From Candidatus Woesearchaeota archaeon (GTDB taxonomy: Archaea; Nanobdellota; Nanobdellia; SCGC-AAA011-G17; JACPNG01), in NCBI GenBank assembly GCA_016185615.1, contig JACPNE010000008.1, positions 1 through 64,000 on the forward strand: 64,000 bases of DNA, written 5' to 3'. Below the pieces are notes generated by a model. The model had not been told where the DNA came from, did no database searches, and saw nothing but the letters and a program-made list of their open reading frames with translations. Below, one piece after another: positions 62,580-64,000 of the stretch; position 1 is the first letter of the stretch, and each line of letters begins with the position of its first letter. Position numbers and translations under genes: made by a program.

Positions 62580-63369
62580 ACTCAACTTCATAATCCTCAT
62601 TTATCTTTCTTTGTGTAGGTTTTAATCTTTTATTTATTATTCTTTTATATTTCTTATTTAGTTCTATACCGATAGAATTTCTATTAAAATTCTTTGCCAC
62701 AACTGAAGTAGTTCCAGAACCTAAGAATGGATCTAACACAGTATCTCCTTCTTCAGTACAACTTAAAATAATCCTTCTAAGAAGTTCTTCTGGTTTTTGT
62801 GTCGGATGTACTCCAGCTAATTTCTCTTTCTTTGGTGTTAATGGTATTACCCAGACATTTCTAGTTTGTTTACCTTTAGGGTTAATATGATCTTCAATTC
62901 CATCTTTCGTCCATTGGTAATTAAATTTCCATTTTTTCTTATTTCCATTCTTAGAAGCCCATATTAAATGCTCTGTACTCTCAGTAAAAAATCTACATGT
63001 TATATTTGGTTGAGCATTAGGTTTAAACCATACAATACTATTATTTATTTTAACATCATTATAATGCTGAAGAATAAATCCTACTTGATAGATATTATGA
63101 AAAGATCCAGATATCCATAAACTTCCTCCATGTTTTAATACTCTTAATGCTTCTTTAATCCATTGTTGATTAAATTGAAAATAACCATCTTTAGAAAACA
63201 TATCCCATTGTTCTTGCATTGTTATGTGTTTACTATATTTCCAACCTAAACCCTTCTTTTTAGACATATTATATGGTGGATCTGCAAATATCAAATCTAC
63301 AGATTCATCTGGAAGTTCTTTTAATCTTTCTAAAGCATTCCCAAGATAAATTGTATGTTTAGTTTTCAT
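62569..63369 (-). CDS. Site-specific DNA methyltransferase (N4/N6 amino-MTase, beta-type motif order)
   Basis: VDLIFADPPYNMSKKK (motif IV) before DPFLGSGTTSVVAKNFNRNSIGIELNKKY (motif I). Confidence 0.94.
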   Translation of the reverse strand: MKTKHTIYLGNALERLKELPDESVDLIFADPPYNMSKKKGLGWKYSKHITMQEQWDMFSKDGYFQFNQQWIKEALRVLKHGGSLWISGSFHNIYQVGFILQHYNDVKINNSIVWFKPNAQPNITCRFFTESTEHLIWASKNGNKKKWKFNYQWTKDGIEDHINPKGKQTRNVWVIPLTPKKEKLAGVHPTQKPEELLRRIILSCTEEGDTVLDPFLGSGTTSVVAKNFNRNSIGIELNKKYKRIINKRLKPTQRKINEDYEVEFIP

Positions 63370-63503
63370 TTTTTCTTTAAATCCTCTTCAATAAAAAGTC
63401 TAATTTTATCCCATATTTGAATTTTTTGTTCTCTTAATTTTAGAACCCATTTATCCCAAATTTCTTTGTCTCCCCTAAAAGAAATAATCTCTTTCTCAGT
63501 CAT
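63366..63503 (-). CDS. 45-aa protein coupled to the methyltransferase, possibly RHH-like; absent from the ORF track
   Basis: MTEKEIISFRGDKEIWDKWVLKLREQKIQIWDKIRLFIEEDLKKK; ATGA stop/start overlap with MTase. Confidence 0.65.
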   Translation of the reverse strand: MTEKEIISFRGDKEIWDKWVLKLREQKIQIWDKIRLFIEEDLKKK

Positions 63504-63522
63504 ACTGTATGACAGTAGTACT
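63501..63522. promoter_or_regulatory. Nested palindromes at the start of the methyltransferase operon
   Basis: CATAC-T-GTATG (63501-63511), ACTGT-ATG-ACAGT (63504-63516), AGTA-G-TACT (63514-63522), next to TATATAAT on - strand. Confidence 0.55.
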
Positions 63523-63570
63523 ATTATATATAAAGATTATTGCGATGAAATATTGGAATTATTCTTTATC

Positions 63571-63762
63571 TTATTCTTTCTTTTTCATTTTCTTCCATAA
63601 GTCGCTCAATTCCTTTAATCTTTTCTTTTTATTCTCTTCATTTAATTCTTTTTTTTCTTCAACCCCTACTTTTTCTATTTTTCTCCATCTTCTATGTCTA
63701 GCCCGCATAGCACTATAATTTCTTTTTCCTCCACCCATATATACCTTCATTAACCCAATCAA
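63571..63762 (-). CDS. Small basic hypothetical protein
   Basis: Up to 63 aa; several possible Met starts. Confidence 0.4.
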   Translation of the reverse strand: MIGLMKVYMGGGKRNYSAMRARHRRWRKIEKVGVEEKKELNEENKKKRLKELSDLWKKMKKKE

Positions 63763-63887
63763 TTTAATAATATTCTAAATCTCATAACTATTAATATAAG
63801 TATCTGCTCTATAAATAAACATAATAAATTTAAATAAATTATCATTGTCTAAATCAGATGATGACCTAAAAAGATGAATAATTTAAA

Positions 63888-64000
63888 ATGGATGGAATGA
63901 TAATAAGAATACAAAAAAGAAAGATCTTGAGATATAAAGAAATCGTAAAAAAATTAATTAATAACGAAGATTTATCAAAAGAACAAAAGGAATTTCTCAA
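63888..64000 (+). CDS. Hypothetical protein, truncated by window end
   Basis: MDGMIIRIQKRKILRYKEIVKKLINNEDLSKEQKEFLK open to edge. Confidence 0.4.
   Translation, partial: MDGMIIRIQKRKILRYKEIVKKLINNEDLSKEQKEFL

Noticed and set aside
63851-63890. ATGATGA sequence resembling a C box of a C/D sRNA
   Set aside because: No CTGA D/D' boxes at suitable spacing on either strand.

Overview
This 64 kb AT-rich window is a gene-dense archaeal chromosome segment. The information-processing genes are archaeal: S2, S6e, S10, S24e, S27ae, S28e, L7Ae, L24e, L11, EF-1alpha, EF-2, aIF2-gamma, aIF5B, Spt4/Spt5, Rpo7, Mre11/Rad50. Low G+C, many tiny hypothetical proteins, bacterial-type GyrA/GyrB and GrpE/DnaK, and a split set of conserved operons suggest a DPANN lineage (Woesearchaeota/Pacearchaeota-like). 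That placement is inference, not tested. Two tRNAs are present: Ser-GGA, and Tyr-GTA with a ~77-nt intron. I saw no rRNA genes, CRISPR arrays or transposases. The parts most worth a second look are: (1) a free-standing LAGLIDADG-type ORF wedged between grpE and dnaK, with two strong inverted repeats in the grpE leader; (2) a 669-aa orphan protein with a degenerate receiver-like N-terminus and a D-x-K-P-x-N motif; (3) a DNA methyltransferase coupled to a 45-aa leader protein, with nested palindromes at its start and a convergent unknown ORF; (4) a MurQ-like etherase in an archaeon; (5) a Cas4/RecB-like nuclease next to a G+C-rich structured element and an orphan C-terminal gene fragment; (6) a 20-bp-phased tandem operator in front of a winged-helix regulator; (7) a three-hairpin region upstream of gyrB. 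All family calls come from recognising motifs by eye. No database search, folding program or alignment was run.
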